64,000 nt of DNA, taken from positions 3,727,501-3,791,500 of the forward strand of contig NC_056425.1 in NCBI RefSeq assembly GCF_905147365.1, in the 5' to 3' direction. The notes below the pieces were generated by a model. It searched no databases, was not told where the DNA came from, and was given only the letters and a program-made list of their open reading frames with translations. The position numbers were made by a program, and so were the translations under genes. Shown here in pieces: positions 22,707-34,689 of this stretch (position 1 is its first letter; every line of letters starts with the position of its first letter). The DNA comes from Aricia agestis. Its lineage: Eukaryota; Arthropoda; Insecta; Lepidoptera; Lycaenidae.

Positions 22707-22973
22707 CACAGACATAGATCAAGATAGATACCGCATGTGTATGTACTTTTCGTGCCATATCGCGTTCCCAAACGACGATCAATGCTCGTCTTTCGAAAGT
22801 CTCTTTAGTCTGCTATCGGAATAAGACGTCAATCGAAATTTTAAAATGCCTAAAAGTGCCTTAATGGACACGTTTCTTATCATCGGTACGTCACAGTATG
22901 TAGAAAAAAAGTGGCACGCTCGTTTTCATACAAATGGTGCGACATGCGGTATCTATCTTGATCTCTATCTGTG
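22707..22973. mobile_element. TIR MITE, 267 bp
   Basis: Ends 'cacagacatagatcaagata' and inverted 'cacagatagagatcaagata', with the TIR continuing through 'gataccgcatgt'. No coding sequence. Confidence 0.7.
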
Positions 22974-23235
22974 ATTCTAACGCAACTGCTAAACTTGCCA
23001 GTGTTAACCGTTTTAAAAGTTTAAAAGTAACTCAAAGTAACGATTGAAAACTTAGAAGTTTGTACTTTGTACCTTTAAACCTAATTACGGAGTTTAATCG
23101 TAACACTTGACTTCTTATTTCTCCGTTTCAATTTTACAAAGTGCATGTTTTTAGTATGTATTGACTGCAACGTTTTCACACTAGAGGCGGCAGCAGCACA
23201 GACGTAAACAAAATGTTTTGTTCGACGTTTGAAAT

Positions 23236-23918
23236 CACTGATCTCCATTATACAAGTACGCTGGAGCCTGGACTTAATGTACTTTTTGAAATGACTGCTG
23301 GTTTTTGTGCCTATTTGAAGCGGAATCAGCGCCCTCAGTGCGGGGGAAGAGAGCAGTAGTGGGAGTACTTGTAACTAAGGCTTCGTTCAAAGTTCAAACC
23401 TACGCGACCAAGGCGGGAGCGTCAAGTTGTGTCAAGTTGTCAAATGTGTGTTTTGAATACAAAACACACAGCTTTGTCCACACTGTGCCTTTTTCTGTTC
23501 GTCAAAGGCATGCGTTATAGCGCAGTTAACAGCGAACGTGAGGCATGCCCGCGACGCATGCCCTCTGACCGTATCCAAAACTTCAAAAATGACAATATTG
23601 GCATTGCGTTCTTTGACGCATTCAATTATTGAATTCACCAATATGAAAGTTGATGACGAAAATTGAATATGGAAGTGCACAGTGTGGCTATAGCCATTTG
23701 ACAACTTGACGCAACTTGACGCTCCCGCCTTGGTCGCGTAGGTTGGAACGAAGTATTATTCAACCAATAGCGACTAAGCGGCCATTTGCAAGTTACGCCA
23801 GATTTAGTTTTCTTCCCCCGCATTGGGGGCGCTGATTTCGATTCAAATAGGCACAAAAAGCAGGTGGGCCGTGGGTATCATAAGTCCAGCGTGCTTGTAT
23901 AATGGAGGTCAGTGTTTG
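23236..23918. mobile_element. nested foldback element, ~680 bp
   Basis: Outer arms pair ('actgatctccattatacaag' at 23237 with its complement ending near 23917). A second pair near 23305-23345 and 23815-23855 ('ttgtgcctatttgaa') continues inward. A third, ~50-bp pair lies at 23396-23447 and 23694-23745 ('acctacgcgaccaaggcggg'). The arms are imperfect. The short open frames here are by-products of the palindrome. Superfamily not recognised. Confidence 0.65.
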
Positions 23919-25193
23919 AAATTGATTGATTGTAGACGTGTGCAACATGTCGGATTATTTACTGTATGTGCTAGTAGCGACCTCTGCTCTAAGCTTTGCG
24001 TAATATATTCTTTGTGGTTACCCTACTTCTGCCTACTACTGATGTTTCTTATTTACTGCAGTCGGCATTCCTGGCCGCGTTGCTATTTCTTTCATATTTC
24101 CATACAAAATATATAGAGACAGGCTAGGCCTAGTTTAAGTACTAGAACATCAAATTATTGTATATGTTATTTTTAAGTGTCTTTTCTAAATAAATTCTAA
24201 ATTCTAAATATCTGCTGTCTTTTCAACTTGAAAAATGTTTCGAATACGACTCTCTAGCAATGTTGTTTTATCTCCTCTGCAAAAATCTATACAGATTTAG
24301 TACAGTTTTAATACAGTATTGTATGGGACATCCGTAGGTCCACGTCCTCGATGAAACCCTTTGTTCTGGGCTTTAGGTACTGAAATATGAAGGCCCTTTA
24401 TTGGAATTGAGCACTATGTAGGTCATATTTTAAAAGGTTACTGTTTTCGTATATTCCAAAGAAATTGAAAATTTTGAATTGAGAATGTAATTTTGCTGTT
24501 TTAGAGTTGAGTGCCCAAAGGTTAAAACGTTACGTTAACCTTATCTCATAATTTTAGTATAAATTATGAGATAAGGTTTAATTTCTACCAAGTTATTTTT
24601 CAAAAAAATGTTCTAGGCGGTCTAATAACAGCTTTAGGCGCTGTGAAAAAGTTTAAAGCAAGGTTATATTGTATTTAGCAGTATTCTTCAATGTTAGATT
24701 CTTTATAAGTAAATCAATAACAGTATACGGTACACTACGCTGTATCGCATTTCCTCACTCTCACTGGTGCTCGAGCACTGTCAATAGCTATGCACCGCGC
24801 TCCATAGATTGTGTCAACACGAATAAATTACAATTCAATTCAAAATACAAATATATTCAATTCAAGTTATCGTGAAAAATAAGTGGGAAAGCCCGGAGCT
24901 TTGACGGAGTGATGGTGGTTTTATCCGATTGTGACAAAGAACGATGCAATAGATTTTAGTCTATAGACCTTTGTTATTGTCACCGTAACACCTAATCTAC
25001 TGATCGAAATTTTTTAACATGGCAGGCGTCGATTGATTCTTAATAACAGTAATTTAAACGGGAAAAAAAAATTCTAGATGTTCTGTATATTTTTGCTGTA
25101 GTAAAAAGAACAGCGTTCAGCTGTGGATATATGTTGCACGGGAAGACGATGCCTGCGCAGTCCTTAATATATATCGAACATATTATATACTTA
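23919..25193. other. AT-rich, with one hairpin; no gene
   Basis: Contains the perfect hairpin at 24537-24578. A weak inverted pair lies around 24930-24985. Otherwise unassigned. Confidence 0.35.
24537..24578. repeat. perfect hairpin, 18-bp arms
   Basis: 'aaccttatctcataattt' and its complement are separated by 6 nt. Confidence 0.6.
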
Positions 25194-25536
25194 GACGTGG
25201 GAGAGTCATGCTTCGGCACGAATGGGCCGGCTCGACCGGAGAAATACCACGTTCTCACAGAAAACCGGCGTGAAACAGCGCTTGCGCTGTGTTTCGCGGA
25301 GTGAGTGAGATTACCGGAGGCCCAATCCCCTACCCTATAGGGAATAGCCCTTCCCTACCCTCCCCTATTCCCTTCCCTTCCCATCCCTATCCTCCTCTAT
25401 TACCCTATTCCCTCTTAAAAGGCCGGCAACGCACCTGCAGCTCTTCTGATGCTGCGAGTGTCCATGGGCGACGGAAGTTGCTTTCCATCAGGTGACCCGT
25501 TTGCTCGTTTGCACCCTTATTTCATTAAAAAAAAAA
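25194..25536 (+). mobile_element. SINE-like retroelement, full-length copy
   Basis: Starts 'gacgtgggagagtcatgctt' and contains 'ggccggctcgaccggagaa', 'ggcccaatcccctaccct' and a CCCTA-rich variable block. The tail has 'ggcaacgcacctgcagctct', 'ctttccatcaggtgacccg' and 'gtttgctcgtttgc', and ends in poly(A). The tail is shared with a LINE-like family (49155-49300, 56065-56209). No open reading frame; LINE-mobilised by inference. Confidence 0.8.
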
Positions 25537-26958
25537 CATGTTTAAGAAACCACCTGCTAATGGAGAACAACATTAAGAGAGAGATGTGACTGATAAACTT
25601 AAATACTCAGGCAACAAAGAACAGAAAAGAAACATCAGATAAATTGGAAATATTTATTTAACAAGGACTAAGAGAACCAGCAATCAGCATTGTTCAATCA
25701 TCATCATCTTGCTCCAATTCATATAGTTCTTTACCGCATTCAACCCCTTTACTATCATTTGTAACATAGTATGTTGCTACCTGCCCGTTCTATTTATACC
25801 CGAGGCCGAGTAAGGCCACGAACTTATTTCGGGTCGAACGCGGCCGAGAATATCGTTATTGTATTCTATTTGTGAGAGTCGCGACTTAGCTGATACTTTA
25901 TTTAAACGTGGGCCGTGGCTCTTTAGGCGCTCCTCCTGCGGAGATGCCGGAATTTACCGTTTTTAGAGTCTCATTAACTCATAATTTGAAAGCTACAAAA
26001 TTATAATAAAAATACATCATATCTTCAGCATATGAACATTCCTTTCTCCGTTATTAATTTCCTATTTTTGTTTATTATACTCATGATATCAGCTTCCAAA
26101 GTAATACCATTTTATTTAAATTTAAGCATACATTTAGCATCTTCCTAGTATTTACAAATTACGTTTATTTGAAACACATGCCAATAGATCGACAATTTTA
26201 TTAACTACATATTCGCCGTTTGAATTTTTTTTAGGTCAGATTTAAAGTAACATAAGTAACAAAAAATAGGATTTTGGTGCGATCTCGGCAACGCGGCAAA
26301 TGTATGGTCACGGTAGTTTGCTCAGGGGATGGCCTTAAACTTTGAATTGATAACTGAAAGCTGTTTTAAGCATTTGTGTTAAGCAAGCATCCACAAGAAA
26401 GAGATTAGAGCTCCTAGCCAAGACGATTCCTAACATGAGTCCAATGTCGACATTATTTTATCGACCGCCTATGTCAATTTCATATAATATTTTGATCGAA
26501 TTTAAAGAAACGATAAAGAAATGTCCTGGCTAAAAAGCCAGGTGTTTAGTAACGAACGCAGTACAAGATTGTATTAAGTAAGTAAGTAATAATAATTAAC
26601 TTATAATAACAAATTATGATTAACAGTGTCCAACTATATTCTAAAAACAAAAAGACAACTTTGATAGAAACAGTGTCTCAAGGCCTATGTTGGACTGTGA
26701 TGGATAACCACGTTTGCCAACGTCATAGCTCATGAGTAGGCATCGAATACGGGTAATCACAAACGAATAAAGCCCCTCTACACGATTGCCAACTTACTTA
26801 AAGTAGTCGCGTAATAGTATATTTTTTTAAATTCAATTGATACTATAGCTAGAGCCATTTAGGTGATAGAGACATACTGTACATAAACACACATACACTA
26901 GAAATCCTCGCCTTCTTTCTGGCACAGTCGGTTAAAATTTATAGCATTAATTTTCTAA
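25537..26958. other. unassigned AT-rich stretch
   Basis: A GC-richer patch at about 25800-25960 has no splice or coding evidence. Nothing else was recognised. Confidence 0.35.
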
Positions 26959-26962
26959 TTAA

Positions 26963-27435
26963 GAGGATTCCACACCGCCATTTTTTCCATACAAACGTTG
27001 TCCCCTGTTTCCTCCCTGGATAATGCTAGTAGAGTTATAATTTTTTTCCTGAATATCTATGGCCACTAATACAATGTCCCTATGTTTTCTTTTTTTTCAT
27101 AATTTAATTATTAAATAAGATATGAACGTTCAAAAACCCAAAAAAATGGCCAGATTTTCCACTGTGTTCAAACGTCCAGAAAACAGATTTGGATAGATTA
27201 TACAAAAAAAGCAAAACATAGGAACACAGCTCAAGCCTTTTTTTAATCTTTAATGAAAAAAGTACTTAAATCGGTTAAGTTTTGGAGAAGGAATCAGGGG
27301 ACAACGAATCGTTGATTTTCTGGATTTTCTGCAGTTGTCTCTATCGCGTTCTGCGGTATAGGCTTGAGGTAAGGGAGACAGCTATAGATATTACACGTAC
27401 TTTTTTTTCATTTCTCTAGCCGCTGTGGTATCCTC
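26963..27435. mobile_element. TTAA-flanked MITE, piggyBac-like (complete copy)
   Basis: Ends 'gaggattccacac' and inverted 'gaggataccacag', flanked on both sides by TTAA (26959-26962 and 27436-27439), the target of piggyBac elements. A related copy lies inverted at 63547-64000. No coding capacity. Confidence 0.75.
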
Positions 27436-27690
27436 TTAAATCATAAACTTTACATAGTTTCACGATAAGGAACTTTCAATAAACGGTTAATATGTCTTTA
27501 AACAAATAAAACATTTACCAAATTAAAAAAGACTGTTCTATGCTATTCCGTAAATATTTTACACTAACAACGAAAGTTTGAGTGTGTGTATGTTTGTTAC
27601 TTTTGTTATAGTTCTTTTCGCGAAAGTGAGCGGATTTTGATCATAATAATTATTGTGATATTTATAAAAATTAAGGATTTAATTTAATAA

Positions 27691-27828
27691 GGGCCCGTTT
27701 CACCACATACTGATAAAGTGTCGAATAGGCTATTCAGAACTTTTTAGACAGATTCTCCATACTTGACCTGTCAAGTTAATTGGTGGATAGCCTATTCGTC
27801 ACTTATCAGGAAGTGGTGAAACAGGCCC
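27691..27828. mobile_element. MITE with TAA target duplication (PIF/Harbinger-like)
   Basis: TIR 'gggcccgtttcaccac' / 'gtggtgaaacaggccc', flanked by TAA (27688-27690 and 27829-27831). Three-base TWA duplications are typical of PIF/Harbinger. The arms extend through 'cgaataggctat'. Confidence 0.75.
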
Positions 27829-28180
27829 TAAGACTTTTTATTCTTATAAATAATAGTGTTACAGAGATATTGTATTTATTAGTAAAAAATATAACAATAC
27901 CTAAATATATCTAATTATCAAAACAGTCACTTACTTAGGTTAATGAAAATTTAAAATTTTCACAACAGCATCTCATCCAACAAAGTCTTGTTTAGTCTCA
28001 AATTAACAAACAACTTAAAATGTATAGTTTAACATCACTTTTGTTTAACTTTTGTTAATCGAACTTTTTATAACTTTTATTAAAAATAATATATTAATTT
28101 ATTTTTAATGTTTTTAATATTAAACAATTTAATATGTTATAATTAGCAACATAGTTTGAACATACAATATACTATGTTAT
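27829..28180. other. AT-rich, unassigned
   Basis: Very AT-rich; no features seen. Confidence 0.35.
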
Positions 28181-28184
28181 CGCG

Positions 28185-28295
28185 TAAAGTTTGTCGCGAG
28201 AGGCGGCGCGAGTTGCCCGCACGGTGTACCGCCACTGAATGCCGCCCACCGCGCCGCCCTGACACGCGCCCGCCCTGACCACGCGCAGGACTGAA
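28185..28295. promoter_or_regulatory. GC-rich island, possible promoter or first exon
   Basis: About 110 bp of CpG-dense sequence in strongly AT-rich surroundings. The minus strand carries two TCAGT arthropod-initiator-like words ('ggcattcagtggcgg', 'gttcagtcctgcg'). It lies upstream of the minus-strand exons and could be their 5' region, but no donor site is convincing. Confidence 0.3.
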
Positions 28296-28564
28296 CTTTT
28301 TTAGTTTTTTTTCGATTAGCGTAAATACACGATTATAACTTTTGTTTTTATTTTACGAGATTGAGTAGTAATTGTTCGCGAGTGACAATATCCGAACATG
28401 AAAATATTAATTTTGTTGCGGTGAGTAAAATTCAAGGTAAATAGTATAAAATCTATCTTGTTGAGAATTTTTATTTTAATTACAATTTTACTAATGTACT
28501 TTCGGAATAAACTTTGGCTACATTTTAAGCGACTACGGAGAAAAAAGGTTTTAGCAGGTTTTAG

Positions 28565-28627
28565 CAATTTAGGCGCTAACGTGCAACAAACCCATGCAGG
28601 GTTTGTTGCACGTTAGCGCCTAAATTG
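28565..28627. repeat. perfect hairpin, 29-bp arms
   Basis: 'caatttaggcgctaacgtgc' continues to 28593 and is exactly mirrored at 28599-28627 around the loop 'atgca'. It may be a young foldback repeat or a small-RNA precursor. Confidence 0.75.
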
Positions 28628-29185
28628 TGAACTATTATATAATTGTGAACAATAAAAATAATTAAAATAGGATCATTGTAACCAATTTCTTGGAAATAGA
28701 GACTTACTTACTTATTATAAACTACTGATTTAATTTTAGTGTTTAAAAAAATTTAATAGACTCATAATAGTTACCTATTGCGGATTGCCTTTGTTGTTTG
28801 TGTTTTGCGAAGTTACTAGAGAACTCTAGTTTTGCTTATAGTTACAATATTCATATCATAATATTATGTTTATTATGATTTATGATATATTTTTTTTTTA
28901 TTTTTTTTTCATTGATTCACTAAACTAGATAATACACATTTACAACTTATTTCTAAATACAAGTTAGTAAGTATCATAACGTGGTGTACATCCTTCTTGA
29001 AGTGAATACTACATGCAAAATAAATCTAAGTTACAAAAATGGTGCTAAATTTTTGTTACCTAATCTTTGCTTACAATTTTATATAAATTATTTTTGAATA
29101 ATGAGACAGAAGTACCAAAAACATCGATTTCACCGCAGGTCTTATGATGTTATGTTTAACAATCATTTCGAATTATCAATATTTC
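28628..29185. other. AT-rich, unassigned
   Basis: No gene or repeat end recognised. Confidence 0.35.
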
Positions 29186-29311
29186 TGATATCGATTAAAT
29201 CACTATAATCGATGTTACTCGTTATCGATTCGCGTACGAAATATTCGCGCACGGCGGCCGTCGCCCGGCGCCGGCACTCGCGCCGCGGCCGTCCCCTCAC
29301 TACGCCGTAAG
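29186..29311 (+). promoter_or_regulatory. putative promoter and first-exon end
   Basis: Three ATCGAT words resembling the insect DRE motif (TATCGATA) cluster at about 29190-29230. A CpG-dense block (29230-29305) follows, ending at a strong plus-strand donor, GTAAG|GTGAGT (29311/29312). This is the layout of an insect promoter with a short non-coding first exon. No coding frame is claimed. Confidence 0.4.
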
Positions 29312-30248
29312 GTGAGTTTGTTCACACCACACACAATGTAAAACCAATCTTATTATCACGCTATTAGGTACAATTTACAACAGCATGTAGTTTATTTTCA
29401 CCCATGCTTCTACTATGGATATTTTTGTTTACACCACCCACAATCTAAAACCAACCTTATTAAGGCGTGTTTAAGTATAATTTGCAATAGCGTATACTTT
29501 ATTTAGCATCACTCATTCTTTTCCTACGGACCTTTTTTGCAAGGGCTTAAAGTTTAGTTTCCGTTGACAAGTTACACTGCTTTCTCTTTTATAGGCCTTG
29601 TTTTAAATGTTTTTGCATGTATGAATTATGATATTGTGTCTGTGGTGTGTCTTTTAAGGATTATTTCGCAATTTTTGCGTAATTTCGGAATTATTTTGTC
29701 GGCTTTTTGTATTTAAATACGGCTAATTTTGAATGAGCACTGGATGCTAACGTCATTAGATTCCGTTGCTGGCATTGCTGGCAATGTACCAATATGAAAG
29801 AGCATTAGGCACGTGGTAAACGACTGTGGCCTAGTGGGCAAATCTTTGATTTTTTGCTTATAACTTTTTTAATTTAGGGTAAAAAGTTATATGAACATAT
29901 TTGTAGGCAAAAAAATTTGCAACAAATGAAGATCTCACAATTTTTTTGTAAGACGTATAGTTTCCGAATTATCGCGAAAATAGTGTTGTCACTTTGTCAG
30001 TTGTCACCCCTTTTTAGAATATGGCGGCCGGGGGACAAGAGTGGCAACCCCACAAACTTGAGGTTAGGCTTCGATTGACCTCCCCTACATGTCCCAAAAA
30101 TAAAATTGCTTCCTCTAATAAATGCAATATTCTGTACTTAAATTATTGTAACATTAACAATGGACTATTGTACTGTACAGAGAAATAAAGTTCATTGATA
30201 GGCAGTTGACAGATCTACGTCAGCTGGTCGCGTAGGGTTATGTCAATT
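29312..30248. other. unassigned
   Basis: A GC-richer patch near 30020-30085 resembles repeat-borne sequence. No coding exon was supported. Confidence 0.35.
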
Positions 30249-30620
30249 TAATGCTAAGTACTCACATACGGTTTTGCTCGATAGTTTTACTCGAAATCGA
30301 GCAAAAACCACCGTGTGGACCGCAAAACTCACAGCTCGAAGGCTCGCTTCGAGCCGGCTCGATGTTTCCTTCGAACTTACTCGACGCGATCCGTCGAGCT
30401 TTACTCAAGGGTGTGGGCGTGACTTCGAGTGGTGCAAATCGACCTTCTCCTTAGTTGAACAGACATGCTTTGGCTCGGATGGTTCGGTGAATACTGATCA
30501 CTGAACGGCAAGCTTACTCGATAGAGTCATGCTGAATGTGTGGACGAAAGCCCGAGCCGCGGGTTTTGCTCGACGTGATTGCTCGATCGAGTAAAACCGT
30601 ATGTGAGTACTTAGCATTAT
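30249..30620. mobile_element. TIR MITE, ~372 bp
   Basis: Ends 'taatgctaagtactcacata' and its complement at 30601-30620, with the TIR continuing through 'cggttttgctcga'. The interior is rich in TCGAG words and codes for nothing recognisable. Confidence 0.75.
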
Positions 30621-31602
30621 ATTTAGGTAAAAGCACTAATGGTAGACTCGGAACCAATAGATGACACTTACGACAAAAATACCATAAAAATAAGAATTAG
30701 TCTAATTTTTTCTCAACACTATAAATTTTATAAGCTTCTCAAGCTATCTGTTGACGTGAAAAAATATATTAGGGATGCCTTCGGGAACAAAATTTTAAAA
30801 TGGGATCAGTTTTCGTAAATAATGTGACCACGTCAACACGCGCTCGGCAGTTTCTTAGCAAATAGGTTAAGGAAGGCGAAATTTTGCACGTAAGTTTTGA
30901 ATACATTTATTTGATTATTGTAATTTCTATTGATTTCATTGGATTAATGGTCATGTTGTTTACACTATTTAATGTTTATTTATGATTTTTTATCCATTTT
31001 CCCTAACAATACAAAGGGTGTTTACTATTAGTTCTTGAAAATGTAAAAAACCTAATAGATGACATGGAACTCATATCATCATTTTGCAATACATTCTAAA
31101 GTTATTTTGTAGTTTATTCTACTGCAAATATTATCAATATTCTCTGAAAATATAATTCTATTAACAAGCTAACAAATTAGAACTGCTGTACCTAAAAATT
31201 GACACATTAGACCTTGTCTGATCTAAAAATCGATTGCTTTAGTTTTTTAGCAGTAAAAAAAAGAAAAAGGAGAGCTGAGAAAAGAAAAAAGAAGAGGCAA
31301 GAGAAGCATGTAGACTAAAGACTCAAAATAAATTTGCTAGGAAAAAATATATGAAAAATAAAAATAAAAGGAAAGACAGTTTTAGCATATAGAATCTGGA
31401 GACAACGTGGATAATATTTCATATGCATGTAGTTACTATGATGAAGTAAATGAAATCTTTCGAAAAAACGGCAAATAAAGACCTATCTAATAATAGGAAA
31501 AATGTTCAATGTAATGTAATGTTCTATGTCAACTATTAATTCATATTGGTGTCTACTATTAGTGATGTTCGTTTACTGTGATGTCATCTATTAGTGTTAC
31601 GA
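30621..31602. other. AT-rich, unassigned
   Basis: A purine-rich run (31255-31310) is the only unusual composition. Confidence 0.35.
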
Positions 31603-32024
31603 CCACGGAATATATAACACTACAGGAAAGGGCATATGGGCGTGTTCCGCGTGCCATAGTTATGTCCAGCTGGACATAACTCGCACGCAAAAGGAAATTC
31701 GTGAGTACGGATTTAAACATTACTTTAGTTGACGTAAGGTGCAAAATTGCGTACAACTTCAAGTCTTATCATATTTAGCTGTCAAGCGCCATCTAGCGTT
31801 GAATAACTGAACTCGGTAGTCAGAGCCGGTATTGCTAAATTTAAATTATTCTTTATTTCAAAAGGTTTAGGGTTGTTTTTACGACATTGTATTTAAAAAT
31901 GAAATCTCTTTGTGATTGGTTATTTCTTTTGTGTGCGTAAAATGTTACTGTGTGAGTTTGGCGACGGCAGTTTCAATGAAGCTTACTTGCTATGACCCTT
32001 CCTTTAGTGTTATATATTCCGTGG
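31603..32024. mobile_element. TIR MITE, 422 bp
   Basis: TIR 'ccacggaatatataacact' at both ends, flanked by the 6-bp direct repeat 'ttacga'. An internal perfect 24-bp palindrome 'agttatgtccag|ctggacataact' lies at 31659-31682. Confidence 0.7.
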
Positions 32025-32499
32025 TTACGACTAAGTTTACAAAAAGACCAATAATTTATTTTTTAATTGATTTGTCAGTGAATAATCATAATAGTTTTAT
32101 TTTGTAAGAGTTACTGAAGACATGGAAGAAGTTATCAATCCTTTATTTTAATAAATATATATTTTACAACATTCAAATGTTCCATGTTTCCTTAAAGCGT
32201 CTGCCATTAGTGCTTTTCCTTAGTTGTGACTTGTGGTACTGCATTTCTGCTGTCCCTACCGATGATTCACAATCATAATCACGGCAATTGGTTTATCAAT
32301 GTGACAATGTGATTGTAATGCGTTTGATTATGATGATAATGTGGTTAGTTGACAGTAATGTACAGTTGTAAGCACTTATAACCCAATAAAAAATATAGGT
32401 ATTAACTATTAACACACTTGCATGGTCTACTTGTCATTGTGTGGCATATTAGAACATCACTTATCAGATTCAGATAGTGCCGAATTTATATTTTCTGGT
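32025..32499. other. unassigned
   Basis: AT-rich; no feature recognised. Confidence 0.35.
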
Positions 32500-32880
32500 T
32501 CCGTACCCAAAGGGTAAAAACGGGACCCTATTATTTACTAAGACTTCGATGTCTGTCCGTCTGTCCATCTGTCCGTCTGTATGTCATCAGGCTGTATCTC
32601 AAGAACCGCTATAGCTAGAGAGTTGAAATTTTCACAGATTGTGTATATCTGTTGCCGCTATAGCAACAAATACTAAAAGTGAAATAAAGTTAATATTATT
32701 TAAGGGGGCTCCTATACAAGAAACGTCATTTTTTTGGCCTTTTTTGCTCGTAAATTTTAATAATAGTGACAGTTAGGCACTTGAAATTCTCACAAAATCC
32801 ATACAAAATCCTAAATTATATTTATACTTTAATAATTAATAATAAAATTAAAATAATTTTATTATTAATTATTATACTTA
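32500..32880 (+). repeat. 'ggttccgtacccaaagggt' dispersed repeat, long copy
   Basis: Runs from 'ggttccgtacccaaagggta' through the (ctgtccgt)n block, 'ctcaagaaccgctatagcta', 'cagattgtgtatatctgttg', 'ggctcctatacaagaaacgt' and 'ggccttttttgctcg' into an AT-rich end. It is the single-arm counterpart of the foldback at 382-1854. Confidence 0.7.
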
Positions 32881-33467
32881 ATAATAAAAAAACATTGCTC
32901 GCGACTGTACAAAACACTAATGGTAATGAGTTTTGAAATGCAATTTACCTTACAATACCTTTGTATGTTTGTTTCAATAAACTTATTGAATTTATTCATT
33001 GCAATCAAAATATGTGGTTTAATCTACACTCTATAATATTACGACACTTATTGTGGTCGGTTTCGAACTACTGGAGTCTAGACCAGGGATGTTGCGAATA
33101 TCCGCATCCGCATCCGTAAATGCGGAGCATCCGCATAGATTTGGACATCCGCATCTGCATCCGCATCCGCATTAAATCAATGCGGATTTTTATGCGGATG
33201 CGAATGTCATACGTGTTGCGACAAGAAAAAAAAGCGGCGGGGTCTGTGAATGGCGCGTACCGTTTGCGCGTGACAAATGACCAATGGGAGCGAAAAAGCC
33301 GGCCAATTAATCGGCCACGCACAATATAGGGTTCCATTATAGTACCACCAGTTTTTAATAAGTTTTTTATCGTCAATGAATGTACAATTATAACATGTTT
33401 TACACTACTAACAACATGATCTCAGTTACATTCAAAGGAATTTGAACGAAAATTTTCTTTGTACTTC

Positions 33468-33497
33468 TCAATAACTTATAATTCATAAGTTATTGAG
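33468..33497. repeat. hairpin, 13-bp arms
   Basis: 'ctcaataacttat' is mirrored around 'aatt' (33481-33484). It lies just left of a second hairpin inside the hAT-like element. Confidence 0.65.
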
Positions 33498-33508
33498 AAA
33501 AAGAAAAG

Positions 33509-33559
33509 TATCTCGGCTAAGAAGACTTCATAAGTTATGAAGTCTTCTTAGCCGAGATA
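33509..33559. repeat. perfect hairpin, 25-bp arms, 1-nt loop
   Basis: 'tatctcggctaagaagactt' continues to 33533 and is exactly mirrored at 33535-33559. Confidence 0.8.
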
Positions 33560-33886
33560 ATTTTCTTTTTAAATTTAGCATATTTCCTACTCCCGTGAAT
33601 TTTTCCACATATTTTTCAGAATCAAGTATCAACCGTTTAGCTAATAGCTGTTAGAAGGGGAGACACTGGACACTAACGATTTCTTCCACTTTAAAACTTT
33701 GCATATTTCACAAATGGATCCCTAAATCGGAAAATGATCTGAGAATACTCGTAATTTTTTTAAAAACCCTATCCAACGACGACGACTAACCTAACAAACG
33801 GTGGAGTGGATGCGAAATAAATAGAATTATCTCCGCTTGATGTGTAAGGGAGGCCCCATAAATGTTTTTAAAGGTTTTATATACCA

Positions 33887-34126
33887 CTAGATGATGCCCG
33901 TAATCCTGTTGCGCCAAAATTCGTTTATTGCGCTCCCGCGATACCGTACATTTTTCCGGGATAAAAAGGTATTGTATATCCTTTCCCGGGACTCAAAGTA
34001 TCTCCATGCCAAATTTCAGCAAAATCGTTTCAGCGGTTTGAGCGTGAAGAGGTAAGAGGCAGACAGACAGATAGACGGACAGTCAGAAAGACAGACACAC
34101 TTTCGCATTTATAATATTAGTATGGA
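33887..34126 (-). mobile_element. Helitron-like element (family C), full-length
   Basis: The minus strand starts 'tccatactaatattataaat' at 34126 and ends CTAG at 33887. The interior has the family's 'acctcttcacgctcaaacc', 'gagtcccgggaaagga' and 'ggcgcaacagg'. It is nested inside the hAT-like element. Confidence 0.75.
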
Positions 34127-34685
34127 TGGATTTTGTCGACATCGTTTATATGTATGTGCATTCATGCCGAATTTCGGCTTTGTAGGCTATTCTCTGAGCG
34201 AAACCGCGGAGAAACAGACAGACAGACGGACAGATAGACCGAAAGTATAAGGGTTCCTGGTTGATTAAGGAACCCTGAAAACGGCGACAGGATCCGACGC
34301 GTTTATTGTGGTGCATCAATTGTCTTGTGTAAATTAATCACTGCGTGTTTGTTTGTGATCATACTTAATAAAAAGCGGCATTATTACTATTTGATAATTT
34401 AAGTATAATGCTTTATGCTCCTATTTATAACTTCGTGTACTTACTAACAAAAAAGTGGTAGAGGTTTTTAAAAATTTGTTCTAGGGAACCTGTACTATTA
34501 TTTTGTAGTACATTAATAAAAATGAAAATAATACTTTTTCATTTTATTAACTATATTTATGTAGGATTCGCAATATCCGCATCCGCGGATGTGAACCTCT
34601 AAAAATCCACATCCGCATTCGCATCCGCGGATGTGAAAAAATCGGGATCCGCAACATCCCTGGTCTAGACTCTAGACTGATTTTA

Positions 34686-34689
34686 TTAT
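34686..34689. repeat. target duplication of the LTR element (left)
   Basis: TTAT, repeated at 41099-41102. A 4-bp duplication fits Ty3/Gypsy integrases. Confidence 0.75.

Larger units (their letters stand above)
33084..34662. mobile_element. non-autonomous hAT-like element, 1579 bp
   Basis: TIRs 'cagggatgttgcg' and 'cgcaacatccctg'. The perfect 8-bp duplication 'gtctagac' (33076-33083, 34663-34670) fits hAT transposition. Subterminal arrays of GCATCC/GGATGC words occur on both sides (33100-33205, 34572-34635). The interior holds two hairpins, a Helitron-like copy (33887-34126) and a 'tctgtctgtccg' repeat fragment near 34210. No transposase is seen. Confidence 0.85.

Noticed and set aside
23305..24116. 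cluster of short open frames as a small gene
   Set aside because: All overlap the arms of a foldback element. Both arms are open for the same reason, and no splice or codon signal supports a gene.
33068..33376. 102-residue Arg/Met-rich frame
   Set aside because: Produced by the GCATCC subterminal array of the hAT-like element.
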